The notes: generated by a model not told the origin, from the letters alone. 64,000 nt of DNA from CAYSCW01 sp964429795 (GCA_964429795.1 CAYSCW010000001.1:62001-126000), one strand, 5' to 3'. Positions 15,660 to 25,054 are shown, counted from the stretch's first letter. A program made the numbers and translations.

Positions 15660-16180
15660 CAAAAAATGCTCTTGAAATGAGACCAATAAAAACCATCAGT
15701 CTTTGTGTTTGTTTAGAAGTCGAAGAGTATAGACGAGAAAGTGGGTTATGCTATTTTTCTTTTCTTGCTTGTACGAATGATTAGATATGTAGAAGGGATT
15801 TTTGGTATGCTTTTTTGAACTCCCCCTTTTACAATTTATTATTATATCATAATTTATATCTAAATTTCAACAAATATTTTCAAATTTCTGAAAAAAGCCA
15901 GTTGTGAGGCTTTTTTGCACTTTTTTGCCCTAAAAAGGGCATCTTTTTACAGCTTTTTCGAAGCAATGAATAAATTACACCCATTTCCCTCAATTTTAGA
16001 TTGTGTTTTTCCTGTTTAGATAAAGACTTGATCTTAAAGACTTCAAAAGAATCATTGAATATCCTGATGAATGGCCGGGCCTATCTGTCATTTTAGCGGA
16101 TTGGATTTTTCTGCTTTTTTGACTATTCAGAAGAAAATTTTTAGAATGAAGCTCCAGTCTTAACGAGAAAACTATTTTAT
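15660..16180. other. AT-rich gene-free stretch
   Basis: No reading frame with a plausible ribosome binding site is visible across this stretch. It is markedly AT-rich, with runs of T and A, and contains the terminator-like palindrome at 15891-15916. A weaker GCCCTAAAAAGGGC hairpin at 15927-15940 is followed by ATCTTTTT. It may contain promoters for the decarboxylase at 16196 or an unrecognised RNA. Confidence 0.5.
15891..15916. terminator. Bidirectional intrinsic terminator-like palindrome
   Basis: AAAAAAGCC (15891-15899), loop AGTTGTGA, then GGCTTTTTT (15908-15916) is a nine-pair palindrome. It is A/T-tracted on both sides and can end transcription from either direction. The G-C core is only three pairs, so it would be a weak terminator. 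Confidence 0.45.
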
Positions 16181-16195
16181 TAAAGGAGCAGAAAG

Positions 16196-17614
16196 ATGGA
16201 TAAAGAGGAATTCAAGAAATATGGCTATCAGTTTGTCGACTGGGTAGCTGAATATTTGAATGAGACGGAAAAATATCCTGTCAGCTCTGTGTTAAAGCCC
16301 GGAGATGTTCGAAGAAAACTTCCTTCTGAGCCTCCAAAGAAGGGAGAGTCGATGGAGAGTCTCTTTCACGATTTTCAGGACATCATTCTTCCGGGTATCA
16401 CTCACTGGCAGCATCCTTCCTGGTTTGCCTATTTCCCTGCCAACAGCAGCCCCCCTTCCATCCTGGCCGAGCTGCTGACGGCTGGCATGGGTGCTCAATG
16501 CATGAGCTGGAAGACATCTCCTGCAGCCACCGAACTGGAGGAGCTTGTCCTGGATTGGCTGCGTCAGATGATCGGCCTTCCCGAGGGGATGGCAGGGGTT
16601 ATCCAGGATACAGCCTCCACATCCACTTTGGTCTCCCTTCTCACAGCAAGAGAGAAGGCCACTTGTTTTGAATCAAATAAGATTGGCCTGAAAAAGCCTT
16701 TGATGGTCTATACATCAGAAGAGGCCCATTCGAGTGTGGTGAAGGGAGCGAAGATTGCTGGTTTCGGGAGTGAGAATATTCGTTTTATCCCTACAGATGA
16801 AAAATTTGCCATGATTCCTTCTGAATTGGAAAAAGTGGTGGGAGAAGATAAGAATCAAGGATTACATCCGACCTGTGTGGTGGCCACATTAGGAACAACC
16901 TCTTCCACGGCCATCGACCCCATTGCTTTGATCGGAAAGATTTGCCAGGATCACGGACTGTGGTTTCATGTGGATGCGGCCTATGCTGGAACCGCAGCCA
17001 TCCTCCCTGAGAAAAAATGGATGATGGAGGGGATAGAATATGCCGACTCCTTTGTTTTCAATCCGCATAAGTGGATGCTCACCAATTTCGACTGCTCCGC
17101 TTATTATGTGAAAGATCCTTCTGCTCTGATTCGGACTTTCGAGATTCATCCTGAATATCTGAAAACAGGTGAGGATGCCGAGGTGAAGAATTATCGTGAC
17201 TGGGGGATTCAACTGGGGAGGCGCTTCCGGGCGCTCAAGCTGTGGTTTGTGATCCGCACCTATGGAGTTGAGGGACTGCAGAAAATGGTCAGAGAGCACC
17301 TTCACTTGGCTCAGATGCTTAAGGATTGGGTGGAGGAGGATGAGCGTTTTGAGCTCATGGTTCCTGTGAATCTGAGCCTTGTTTGTTTTCGACTGAATGA
17401 TGGGCGAAAAGAAGAAGAATTAAATGAGCTGAATAGGGAATTTCTGGAGCGGATCAACACAACAGGGAAAGTATTTTTAACACAGACCACATTGCGGGGA
17501 AGGTATGTCCTGAGAATGGTAATCGCTTCACGAGCAACAGAGGAGCGTCATGTCAGGGCGGCCTGGGGGCTGATAAAATCTCAAGCCGAAGAAATCCTTA
17601 AGAGAGAGGGATGA
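16196..17614 (+). CDS. PLP-dependent group II decarboxylase, aromatic-L-amino-acid type
   Basis: A 472-residue cytoplasmic enzyme of the AADC/tyrosine decarboxylase group, which converts an aromatic L-amino acid to its amine and CO2. The PLP lysine is Lys292 in FNPHKWMLTNFDCS. HVDAAYAG (258-265) holds the cofactor-binding aspartate, and HPSWFAYFPANSS (73-85) and the SWKTSPAATELE block are typical of this family. Length is normal. The start follows AAAGGAGCAG at the right distance. It is transcribed alone, convergent with the M16 pair. The substrate (Phe, Tyr, Trp or DOPA) cannot be read from the sequence. Amine production could serve acid resistance or signalling. Confidence 0.88.
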   Translation: MDKEEFKKYGYQFVDWVAEYLNETEKYPVSSVLKPGDVRRKLPSEPPKKGESMESLFHDFQDIILPGITHWQHPSWFAYFPANSSPPSILAELLTAGMGAQCMSWKTSPAATELEELVLDWLRQMIGLPEGMAGVIQDTASTSTLVSLLTAREKATCFESNKIGLKKPLMVYTSEEAHSSVVKGAKIAGFGSENIRFIPTDEKFAMIPSELEKVVGEDKNQGLHPTCVVATLGTTSSTAIDPIALIGKICQDHGLWFHVDAAYAGTAAILPEKKWMMEGIEYADSFVFNPHKWMLTNFDCSAYYVKDPSALIRTFEIHPEYLKTGEDAEVKNYRDWGIQLGRRFRALKLWFVIRTYGVEGLQKMVREHLHLAQMLKDWVEEDERFELMVPVNLSLVCFRLNDGRKEEELNELNREFLERINTTGKVFLTQTTLRGRYVLRMVIASRATEERHVRAAWGLIKSQAEEILKREG

Positions 17615-17657
17615 AACAAGACTATCTGTTTTCTCCTCCCTCTACGTTGACTGCTGA

Positions 17658-19190
17658 TTATTCCAGGCCTTCCGGCAAACCCGCTTTCTGAAAGAATTCA
17701 GAGGCTGGCGCAATCTTTACCTTTTCAGGTTTAACATCCAGAACAAAGGTCTGTATCACAAGGTCTTCTTCCAGCACGTCCTTGGGCATGTTCGGATTGG
17801 CATAGGATATGGGCGAGGGAGTGTAGGCCACTAAAGCCTCTTTGAGACTTTTCCCGTCCTCGGTGATCACGGCGATGTAGATATTTTCGTAATTGAGGTA
17901 TTTCTTTATGGCTCGGTTGACATCCTCATGAGTAATCCGCGGAAGTCTCTTTTGCACTTCAGTCAGGAAATCCTTATAGCCGTAGTAGTGAGAATCCATC
18001 TGCCAGCCCAGTCTTTCTCCCAGAGTTTGAGCGTAGAGCTTTGTGTAGTTCAGCAGGTAGGTACGGGTCAGTTCGAACCTTTGCTTGGGGATCCCTTCCT
18101 CGACCAGGTTTTTGAGCTCCCTTAATGCTTGGCGAAGGACAAAGTGACGGTTGGAATTGGCCAAGGGACGAATCCAGATGGAAAAATACTGCTGCTGCCG
18201 ACAGTAATTTGTTGCCGGATACTTGCGCCTTCCTTGGATGAAATGCTCGATGTAAGCGTAATCCCCATAATTCTGCCCCCTCTCCTCCCGAATTTTTTGA
18301 AAGAGGAGTGAGAGGTGCTGTCTGTGTTCACCGAAATGAGAGCCTGCAATCCAGAGAGCGAAGAAATCGTCATCAGCTCTTGAGATGGGAAGGGGAAATC
18401 CCATGGAAATAGCTGTGGCCGGAGTCTTTTTTTCAACGATGACAATCTCCAGCCCCTCCGGCATCCGTGGCTCGCCAAGAGCGAGGTGGGGAGTGTAGCC
18501 TTCGGGAAGAACAGAAAAATCTTCCATCACCTTTTGAGGGAAGTCCTCCGGATAGCCTCCTGCAAGGCCTATAATGATGTTTCCTTGAATGAAATGATTT
18601 TTGTAGAATTCTTTCATATTGTCCAGGGTAATAGATTTAAGGCTTTCCACTGTCCCTGCTTCGTGATGTCCAAAGGCATGTCCTTCATACATCATAAGAT
18701 TCAGGATTTCCTTTCCGAACTGTTCGTCCCGGTTTCCGACCAGAGTTTTTTCCAAGAAGTCTATCTGGTTCGTTTTTATGCGGGTAAAGTCTTCCTGGCG
18801 GAAGCCGGGATCGAGGAGCATATCTTTGAATAAAGTGTAATATTCAATTAAATTGTCCTTGTGGATCGTACCTGTGAAAACGGACATCTCCTTATCCACG
18901 CTGAGATTGACCGCGGCAGCCATAGGATAGAATTTCTTTTGAATTTCCTTATATGTCAGGCTTTTGCTTCCGCCTTCGGCCAGCAGGCTGAAAGCAAGAT
19001 GACACAGGCCTTCTTTTCTTTGGGGATCGTTGGCTGATCCCACATTCAGGAGGATTCTGAAACTCACCAGTGGGTTGCCTTCCAAGGGAAGAAGTTCGGA
19101 GGAGAGTTTGTTCGGGCTTTTTTTGGCACAGGTAACAAGCATGAGTAATAGACCTAAGACGAGAATGCCTAGGATAGAGTGTTTTCTCAT
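17658..19190 (-). CDS. M16-family peptidase homologue, lipoprotein, probably non-catalytic partner
   Basis: A 510-residue protein with a lipoprotein signal ending LVTC (Cys21) and the two-lobed M16 (insulinase) fold. Where active M16 enzymes have HxxEH, this protein reads HLAFSLLAEGG (near residue 65), so the zinc ligands and catalytic glutamate are missing. Its start overlaps the end of the active homologue by 4 bases. This matches the common arrangement of an active and an inactive M16 chain forming a heterodimeric peptidase, here anchored at the periplasmic face of a membrane. The RPLANSNRH-type second-lobe region is present. Confidence 0.85.
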   Translation of the reverse strand: MRKHSILGILVLGLLLMLVTCAKKSPNKLSSELLPLEGNPLVSFRILLNVGSANDPQRKEGLCHLAFSLLAEGGSKSLTYKEIQKKFYPMAAAVNLSVDKEMSVFTGTIHKDNLIEYYTLFKDMLLDPGFRQEDFTRIKTNQIDFLEKTLVGNRDEQFGKEILNLMMYEGHAFGHHEAGTVESLKSITLDNMKEFYKNHFIQGNIIIGLAGGYPEDFPQKVMEDFSVLPEGYTPHLALGEPRMPEGLEIVIVEKKTPATAISMGFPLPISRADDDFFALWIAGSHFGEHRQHLSLLFQKIREERGQNYGDYAYIEHFIQGRRKYPATNYCRQQQYFSIWIRPLANSNRHFVLRQALRELKNLVEEGIPKQRFELTRTYLLNYTKLYAQTLGERLGWQMDSHYYGYKDFLTEVQKRLPRITHEDVNRAIKKYLNYENIYIAVITEDGKSLKEALVAYTPSPISYANPNMPKDVLEEDLVIQTFVLDVKPEKVKIAPASEFFQKAGLPEGLE

Positions 19191-20533
19191 TTTGCCTTTC
19201 CTCCTGTTAAGGTGACCACAGTGCTGTTTGTTTTGAGGAAATATTTCTTGGCCATGTTTTGAATATCCTGAGGGGTCACCATTTCATAGAGATTGAAGAG
19301 CTTGTTCACAGTCCCTGGATCAATGGCTAAATTGATATAATCAGCCAAGCTGCCGGCGATGCCGTCAGTTGTTCCCAGTCTTAGAGCGAAGGAGTATTTG
19401 ATGTTTGACTTGACATCGGCCAGAAGTCTCTCATCCACTGGTTCTTCTTTGAGTCTTTCCAGCTCCTTGAAAATCTCCTCTTCGACAGAGGGAAGATCTT
19501 CATCTTTTTTGACGATGGAGTTGAAGATCAGAAGGTAGGGATCTCGGGTATCTCCGAAATAGGCATTCAAGGTGAGACACTTTTGCTCTTCGATGACCAG
19601 TTTCTGGTAGAGTGGAGAAGAGCGGGAGAAGGCAATCTCAGCCATGAGATCCAAGGCAGGTTTGTCGATCTTCTCGTCTGAGTAGGCCGGTCCGTGGAAT
19701 CCGATGGCCAAGCGCGGGAGGGTTTTTGTGGACCAATCATAGTGAGCTCTTTTGGCCTCTGTTTGCGCTGGCTCTTTCGGAGTGATCAGGGGGTAGCTTG
19801 ATGGTTCCCAGTTGCCATAGTACTTCTCCACATACTCCATGAGTTTCTCGTGTTCAAAGTCTCCCGCCACCAGAAGGATAGAGTTATCAGGGGCGTAGAA
19901 TCGTTTTCTGTAAAGCTGGCTGTATTCAAACTGATTGGGCATATCCAGGATGTCTTCCAGGTAACCGAGGACTGAGTGCTTGTAGGAATGGTTTTCAAAG
20001 GCCGTGTGTCTCAGGAGTTCAGACAGGCGCCGCCCGGGATTGGAAACACTGGAGTAATATTCTCCTTCGATGACAGAGGCTTCTGTCTTGAGCATTTCCT
20101 CATCGTAATAGAGGTTGATGAACCGGTCCGCTTCTGTCTTGATCACCTCTTCCAGGTTTTCTCGTCCGGCAAAAACGACGAAGTAGCAGGTGTAATCGTC
20201 GGCAGTGTAACCGTTCGTCCCCGCCCCTAATTTGGTCAGGAAATCATGATAGGCCTCACGGGGAACATTCTTGGTGCCTTTGAACATCATGTGCTCGAAA
20301 AAGTGGGCAAAGCCGGATTTTCCTGGTTCGATCTCATTGCGGGAACCAGAGCGAACGATGGTATAGTAGGAGATGATTTGAGGATTCTGGAGAGGGATGG
20401 ATACAACCTTCAGCCCGTTGTCTAGCTCTTCTATTATGTAGTTATAGGGAAAGATGGTTGAGGCGTGGAGCAGAGCAGGAGCAACGGAGAGGAGAAAAAA
20501 AATGCAGAGAGTGAAGGATAGGAATTTAGTCAT
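19187..20533 (-). CDS. M16-family zinc peptidase, exported, active chain
   Basis: A 448-residue peptidase with an N-terminal signal sequence (MTKFLSFTLCIFFLLSVAPA, cleavage near LLHAS). The inverted zinc motif is HFFEHMMFKG (HxxEH), with the downstream glutamate in the EGEYYSSVSNPGRR region. The preferred start is the ATG at 20533: it is preceded by AAGGAGG nine bases away and begins the signal peptide, whereas longer in-frame versions add 47 residues of unlikely sequence. It is translationally coupled to the inactive homologue downstream. The pair probably degrades peptides in the periplasm. Confidence 0.88.
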   Translation of the reverse strand: MTKFLSFTLCIFFLLSVAPALLHASTIFPYNYIIEELDNGLKVVSIPLQNPQIISYYTIVRSGSRNEIEPGKSGFAHFFEHMMFKGTKNVPREAYHDFLTKLGAGTNGYTADDYTCYFVVFAGRENLEEVIKTEADRFINLYYDEEMLKTEASVIEGEYYSSVSNPGRRLSELLRHTAFENHSYKHSVLGYLEDILDMPNQFEYSQLYRKRFYAPDNSILLVAGDFEHEKLMEYVEKYYGNWEPSSYPLITPKEPAQTEAKRAHYDWSTKTLPRLAIGFHGPAYSDEKIDKPALDLMAEIAFSRSSPLYQKLVIEEQKCLTLNAYFGDTRDPYLLIFNSIVKKDEDLPSVEEEIFKELERLKEEPVDERLLADVKSNIKYSFALRLGTTDGIAGSLADYINLAIDPGTVNKLFNLYEMVTPQDIQNMAKKYFLKTNSTVVTLTGGKAK

Positions 20534-20676
20534 TTCATGAAACCTCCTTGGTGAGCATAAAAAATAAATTGTACCCATTTTTTGGCTCGAAAAATATAAC
20601 AGAAACTTATGGGCAAGACAAACCATCCTTTGAGGCCTTGCCCAAACCGGACCATAAGATCTTTGGGAAAGCATCT

Positions 20677-21129
20677 CTACTTTATTTTATCTTCCAACCA
20701 TCCACTCTTTATAGGGGATTTCTGGTCTCTGGGCGTATAAGGTTTGATATCCAGAATAGGTGTGCCTTCGATCATATCCACTCCAGCGACCTTCAGGATA
20801 TTCCCTTTGCGTTCGATCACCTTGACTATGGTCAATCCGATAGGGTTGGGGCGGTGAGGGCTGCGGGTGGAGAAGACACCGCGCAACGTGTCATCGAGCA
20901 GCGGTCTGGTGTGGAGCCTGAATCCTTCGGATTTATGGAAGGAAAAAAGGACGATAAGATGAGAAAATCCTTCTGTATCCTTTAATCCGTCCTCATACTC
21001 CTTAAATATTTCAAGCTCTCCCTGAACAGAATCGAATCCCTGGGCATCAGCGTATTTTTTAGGTTGAATATCCTCTAATTTCTTTAAGGGAGAATGCACT
21101 ATACCGATGGCTTTAAAGGTGATATTCAT
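20677..21129 (-). CDS. trmO: tRNA (N6-threonylcarbamoyladenosine-37) methyltransferase TrmO
   Basis: A 150-residue protein of the TsaA/UPF0066 family, whose characterised member methylates the N6 of t6A37 in tRNA-Thr using SAM. Diagnostic stretches are FKAIGIVHSPLK at the start, FSHLIVLFSFHKSEG, and the block STRSPHRPNPIGLT followed by GVDMIEGTPILDIKPY. It is a little shorter than E. coli TrmO because the extra C-terminal part is missing, as in many bacteria. The start overlaps the end of the GIY-YIG gene by 17 bases. A second t6A-modifying enzyme, MtaB, is encoded at 59.3 kb. Confidence 0.88.
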   Translation of the reverse strand: MNITFKAIGIVHSPLKKLEDIQPKKYADAQGFDSVQGELEIFKEYEDGLKDTEGFSHLIVLFSFHKSEGFRLHTRPLLDDTLRGVFSTRSPHRPNPIGLTIVKVIERKGNILKVAGVDMIEGTPILDIKPYTPRDQKSPIKSGWLEDKIK

Positions 21130-21568
21130 CTTGTTCGATCCTTTGAAAGGCTATTTTTTTTCTCAAGGAAGCCAATTGTTTCTTGTCTGGAACGAAGATG
21201 AGGTGACTCGGACAGCGGCAATCAGAGGAGCCAAACTTTTTTAACGGGGAAAATGCTCCCTCTAGATGATTTTCAATGGTGCGAGCCACCTGACATTCAT
21301 CAAAATCATTCTTCTTTATCCAGATATCCTCGATCTCGGCTCTTTGAAGAAAGTAATCGATATGCCAGAAGAGTGTTTTCTCCTTTCTCAAATGCCGCCT
21401 GATCCTTCCTGCAAGACCTTCCCTTGCCCTTCCCACGTAGAGGTAGATTCCAGGTAGGAAAGTTGTTTTGAAGAGCTTCCCCGGGGAAATCTCCTGCCTC
21501 TTCCTTAATCTGAGAACCAGTAGATAAAGGCCTTTTGTTTTTTCATGGAAAGATTTTTTCTTCTTCAA
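21113..21568 (-). CDS. GIY-YIG / DUF123-domain protein
   Basis: A 151-residue protein whose core (about residues 30-135) matches the DUF123 branch of GIY-YIG nuclease-fold proteins: GIYLYVGRAREGLAGRIRRH followed by FWHIDYFL and SSDCRCPSHLIF. The YIG element is LYVGRA, with the arginine of GIRRH-type helices retained. DUF123 proteins are thought to act on DNA, but no precise function is established. It overlaps trmO downstream. Confidence 0.8.
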   Translation of the reverse strand: MKKKKSFHEKTKGLYLLVLRLRKRQEISPGKLFKTTFLPGIYLYVGRAREGLAGRIRRHLRKEKTLFWHIDYFLQRAEIEDIWIKKNDFDECQVARTIENHLEGAFSPLKKFGSSDCRCPSHLIFVPDKKQLASLRKKIAFQRIEQDEYHL

Positions 21569-21617
21569 TTTGAAAAAGGTAAAAACATATTCATTACAGA
21601 AGAAGAAGATGCCATCT

Positions 21618-22580
21618 TCATTTCACATAGGTCAACCATTTTTCGTACTCTTTCCTTTTTCCTCTGACAGTGTCGTTGTAGGCTCGGGCAAGCTCCCGGG
21701 TGATCTCCCCAGCTTTTCCTTTGCCGATAATGTATTCCTTTGGAGCGGCTTCGGGTTCGGACTTGTCGGTGACTCGGACGATGGGAGCCAACTCTACAGC
21801 CGTTCCTGTAAAGAAGATTTCGTCAGCCTTAAAAAATTCTTCTTTAGTTATCGGGCCGATGGTGAAATCAATACCCAGATCCTTAGCTATATCCAGTATG
21901 GTCGCCCTGGTTATTCCTTCCAGAATGGATTCGGTTTTATCGTTGGTCTTGAGTACTTCTCCTTTGACTATAAACACATTTTCTCCAGGGCCTTCGGCAA
22001 TATTCCCTTCAAGATTCAAAAAAATCGATTCATCAAATCCCTCAAGCCTAGCCTCCATGCCGCTTATGGCTGATTGCACATAAATGCCGCCCAGCTTTGC
22101 GGTCATGGCGATCTGGCTGTGGTGAATGCGTTTCCAGGAGAGAACACAGACGTGGGCTCCTTTTTCCGTTTTCTCTCCGAGGTAGGCTTCCCATTCCCAT
22201 GCTCCAATGGCCAGCTCCACCGCGGATAGCTTGGGCACCAGACCCAGATTTCCGTAGGAATAGAAAAGGAGGGGACGGATATAGGCCGAGTCGAGTTTGT
22301 TTTCTTTTATGACCAAAGTGACAGCCTGACATATATCTTTTTTGTTGTAGGGAATGTCCATTTTTAGAGTGGAAGCAGAATGGAAGAGCCTCTCGATATG
22401 TTCGGAAAGACGGAAGATAGCAGGTCCTCTAGATGTTCTGTAGGCTCGGATTCCCTCAAAAACAGAAGTTCCGTAGTGAAGAGCATGGGACATGGGATGA
22501 ATTACGGGCGTTGACCAATCATAGAGATTTCCCATAAACCAGAACTTTTTTGCTCTGGGAAAATGGGTGTTATCGAACAT
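21618..22580 (-). CDS. ilvE: Branched-chain amino acid aminotransferase
   Basis: A 320-residue fold-type IV PLP enzyme that exchanges amino groups between Leu/Ile/Val and their 2-oxo acids. Visible motifs are HYGTSVFEGIRAY near residue 35, the PLP-lysine region TAKLGGIYVQS near residue 165, EARLEGFDESIFLN, GNIAEGPGENVFIVKG, and EGITRATILDIAKDLGI followed by TGTAVELAPI. Length and order are as in IlvE. The protein is cytoplasmic and probably monocistronic, with a 50-base gap to the next gene upstream. No T-box or leader-peptide attenuator was seen. Confidence 0.92.
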   Translation of the reverse strand: MFDNTHFPRAKKFWFMGNLYDWSTPVIHPMSHALHYGTSVFEGIRAYRTSRGPAIFRLSEHIERLFHSASTLKMDIPYNKKDICQAVTLVIKENKLDSAYIRPLLFYSYGNLGLVPKLSAVELAIGAWEWEAYLGEKTEKGAHVCVLSWKRIHHSQIAMTAKLGGIYVQSAISGMEARLEGFDESIFLNLEGNIAEGPGENVFIVKGEVLKTNDKTESILEGITRATILDIAKDLGIDFTIGPITKEEFFKADEIFFTGTAVELAPIVRVTDKSEPEAAPKEYIIGKGKAGEITRELARAYNDTVRGKRKEYEKWLTYVK

Positions 22581-22638
22581 GCCTGACTCCTTTTTATGGA
22601 ATTATATTAAAGAGGCCTCATAAACATCGATCCAGACT

Positions 22639-23277
22639 TTATCTCTTCGTCCACTTGAAGACCACGAATCCCCCCTGACCGTAGCTCGGCTGGGGTCTTT
22701 CTGTCTTTTTGAGTTCGGGAGGAGGATGGAAGAGAGTCTGATAGGCTTCGCTGAATGCTCCAGGAATATCGTTTAAAAGCATGAGGATGTCATGGGCGGA
22801 GAAAAAACGAGCGGCTTTATAAAATTTGCTGTGGGCTGCTCGAGCCTCATAATACCTTCCCCAGCGACTCTCTCTATCGATAATACCAAGAATCAAGACG
22901 CTTTCTCTCTTCAGGACTCTTGCTGCTTCTCTTAAAACTTTCCGGGGATCAGAGACAAAGCACATAGTTACCACAATCAGGACAAAATGAAAAGACTCAT
23001 CTTTAAAAGGAAGAAATTCGCCCACTCCCTGGACGACCTGGACCTCTCTTTCTCTAGCAACTTTAAGCATATTCAAAGAAGGGTCAAGGCCGAACTTCAC
23101 AGAGAGGATAGAGGCAAATCTTGCAGTTCCTACTCCGATTTCGAGGCCTCGTCCGGAAGCAGGAGTGACCTTTTTGATTGCTCTAATCTCTGATTGAAAG
23201 ATGGCAAGATGGTGGTCAAACCAGTCATCATAGACCTGCCAGTTTTCATCGAATATGTGAAATGTTTCTCGCCTCAT
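22639..23277 (-). CDS. Class I SAM-dependent methyltransferase
   Basis: A 212-residue methyltransferase (UbiE/type-11 style). Motif I is GLEIGVGTARFASIL, an acidic residue ends the next strand (FGLDPSLNML), motif II is ESFHFVLIVVTMCFV, and VLKRESVLILGIID follows as motif III. The substrate is not identifiable. I use the ATG at 23277 (MRRETFHIFDENW), five bases after the stop of the upstream DUF6125 gene. The longer frame would overlap that gene and has no ribosome binding site. Co-transcription with DUF6125 is likely. Confidence 0.82.
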   Translation of the reverse strand: MRRETFHIFDENWQVYDDWFDHHLAIFQSEIRAIKKVTPASGRGLEIGVGTARFASILSVKFGLDPSLNMLKVAREREVQVVQGVGEFLPFKDESFHFVLIVVTMCFVSDPRKVLREAARVLKRESVLILGIIDRESRWGRYYEARAAHSKFYKAARFFSAHDILMLLNDIPGAFSEAYQTLFHPPPELKKTERPQPSYGQGGFVVFKWTKR

Positions 23278-23281
23278 AAAA

Positions 23282-23794
23282 TCAAGTTGCAATCGAAAAT
23301 TCCCAAGCGCACCAGACATCTGGTGGATGGGGATCAGGAGGACAGACAAGGCAAGTAGTTATTATCCTGGAATCGATGGTTTTGGCAAATCCGCTGTACT
23401 CCACCACGCCCACTGATTTGCAGGGAAAGTCAGGGAGGCCCTGTCTTTTTCTCGCCTCTTGAACCCGACATCTGTTCATGCGGAAGATACATCGGGTATC
23501 GGTGACTTCTGCGGTTTCCTGAACATTGATATAAGCGTAGAGTCTGAATTTTAAGGCTTGTACAAGGGTGGGAATGCCGCCTCCGGGTTTCATTCCTAGC
23601 CTCTTCATGATTCGCTTGGCTTCGATCACGGTGAATTTCTCCCAAGCCTTTCGGTCAAGCTCCATGGCTGCGTCTATCCCGAATTTATCCTCTACAGCCC
23701 GAAACCACAATCCATCGTGGGCCAGCCAGTTCTTGGAGGCATCTTCCAGGAGCGCTAAAATGTCCTGCTTGGACAAATCCTTAACTTCTTTCAT
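23282..23794 (-). CDS. DUF6125-type Cys-rich cytosolic protein
   Basis: A 170-residue protein similar to a family I recall as DUF6125 (relatives are sometimes labelled L-2-amino-thiazoline-4-carboxylic acid hydrolase-like). It has an N-terminal helical part with NWLAHDGLWFRAVEDKFG and AMELDRKAWEKFTVIEAKRI. The C-terminal part is rich in cysteine: TRCIFRMNRCRVQEAR, FPCKS, TTCLVCPPDPHPPDVWC. The cysteine spacing suggests a metal or Fe-S site, but no activity is established. Such proteins are common in anaerobes next to methyltransferases, as here. Confidence 0.65.
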   Translation of the reverse strand: MKEVKDLSKQDILALLEDASKNWLAHDGLWFRAVEDKFGIDAAMELDRKAWEKFTVIEAKRIMKRLGMKPGGGIPTLVQALKFRLYAYINVQETAEVTDTRCIFRMNRCRVQEARKRQGLPDFPCKSVGVVEYSGFAKTIDSRIITTCLVCPPDPHPPDVWCAWEFSIAT

Positions 23795-23893
23795 GACTTT
23801 CCTCTTTTTGGTGATTCTTATTCCATTTTATTTCCTGTTGGCCAAAATATTCCTCGATTGAGCGAAGGCCGATAGGAATAGCGTTGATCGAGG

Positions 23894-24841
23894 CTAAGTT
23901 GGCTCATAATACCTTTGACCTCTGTGGACAACCGCCTTCACCTTGCCCTCTTCAAGCAAGGCATTCAGATGTTTTATGACTTCATTCTTGTGTTTTCCTA
24001 ACGAGGAGGCGATGTCAGAAAGGGTTACCGGCCTCCTTTGGACGAGTGAATGAATGGACTTTCTTATGTTTTCAGAGACTGCGGACTGTTCTTTTTTTTC
24101 AAACGGTGCAATGATTTCACATTTTTGGCCGAGAGTCTGTCTGATTTTCTTCATCTCTTTATGACTCAACGGCCGGGCGAATTTTTCTGCAGGAGGACGG
24201 ATTACGGTATTGAGCTGGATTTTATCAGGATTGATCTCCGCCATGGCTTCCTTGAGCTTTTTTATGTGAGCGGGAGGATCATTGACTCCTTTGACCAGCA
24301 TGACTTCCAGCCAGAGGGAGCCCTTGAATTCCTGGCGAAATTTTCTGAGCCCTTCGATGATTTCTTTAATCTTAAGCGTAGGATGAGGCCTGTTGATTTT
24401 TAAGAAGACATCCTGGGTGGCTGCGTCCAAGGAAGGGACAACAAGGTCTGCAGCCAGCAGAGCCTCTCTCACTCTCTTTCGAGTGAGAAGCGTGCTGTTG
24501 GTCAGGACTGCTACAGGGATGGAGGTCATTTTTTTTATTTTCCGGATGACCTTTCCTATGGCTGAGTTTAGCATGGGTTCTCCAGAACCCGAAAAGGTGA
24601 TGTAATCGATTCGCTGTCCTGAATGGAGAACTTTTTTTATCTCTGGAAGGATTCCGGAGGGAGGGATATATTCTTCTCTTTTTGTGGTTTTTTGGAGGGT
24701 AGGGCCTAATTGGCAATAGATGCAGTTCAAAGAGCAGGTCTTAAAAGGAATGATATCAACACCAAGAGAGAATCCAAGGCGCCTTGAGGGTACAGGGCCG
24801 TAGATGTGGATGAGATGAGGAGTCTGTTTTGATTTTTTCAA
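23894..24841 (-). CDS. Radical SAM protein (COG0731-like) with C-terminal winged helix
   Basis: A 315-residue protein. It opens with YGPVPSRRLGFSLGVDIIPF and the radical SAM cluster motif CSLNCIYC (CxxxCxxC, near residue 35), then TFSGSGEPML, matching the COG0731 Fe-S oxidoreductase group related to wyosine-synthesis enzymes. The last 70 residues (RRPVTLSDIASSLGKHKNEV...) look like a winged helix-turn-helix, so it may couple radical chemistry to nucleic acid binding or regulation. The substrate is unknown. It is followed upstream by DUF6485 and a NifU/IscU-like gene on the same strand. Confidence 0.82.
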   Translation of the reverse strand: MKKSKQTPHLIHIYGPVPSRRLGFSLGVDIIPFKTCSLNCIYCQLGPTLQKTTKREEYIPPSGILPEIKKVLHSGQRIDYITFSGSGEPMLNSAIGKVIRKIKKMTSIPVAVLTNSTLLTRKRVREALLAADLVVPSLDAATQDVFLKINRPHPTLKIKEIIEGLRKFRQEFKGSLWLEVMLVKGVNDPPAHIKKLKEAMAEINPDKIQLNTVIRPPAEKFARPLSHKEMKKIRQTLGQKCEIIAPFEKKEQSAVSENIRKSIHSLVQRRPVTLSDIASSLGKHKNEVIKHLNALLEEGKVKAVVHRGQRYYEPT

Positions 24842-24850
24842 AGTGCTCTA

Positions 24851-25054
24851 TCAGACTTTATCTTTGTAAATGGAGATAAATCTTCGAAGAGACCGGTCGT
24901 AGGTTTTCTCCACATCGTCGGGAAAAAGACAGGCAGGAAGTTCGTCCATATTCCAGTGATACTGGAGGCATTCGCAGCAGATGCCTTTTCGGCTGCATGG
25001 TTCCCAGGTGCAGTTACAGCGTTGTAGATTTTTTTCCTCTTTGCATTCTTTCAT
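24851..25054 (-). CDS. DUF6485-type small Cys-rich protein
   Basis: A 67-residue protein with seven cysteines, six of them in CNCTWEPCSRKGICCECLQ, which resembles the DUF6485 family of small, probably metal- or Fe-S-binding proteins found mainly in anaerobes. It has no signal peptide. The start is preceded by AGGAG. It lies 9 bases upstream of the radical SAM gene and 27 bases downstream of the NifU-like gene, so all three are probably one transcript. Function is unknown. Confidence 0.75.
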   Translation of the reverse strand: MKECKEEKNLQRCNCTWEPCSRKGICCECLQYHWNMDELPACLFPDDVEKTYDRSLRRFISIYKDKV

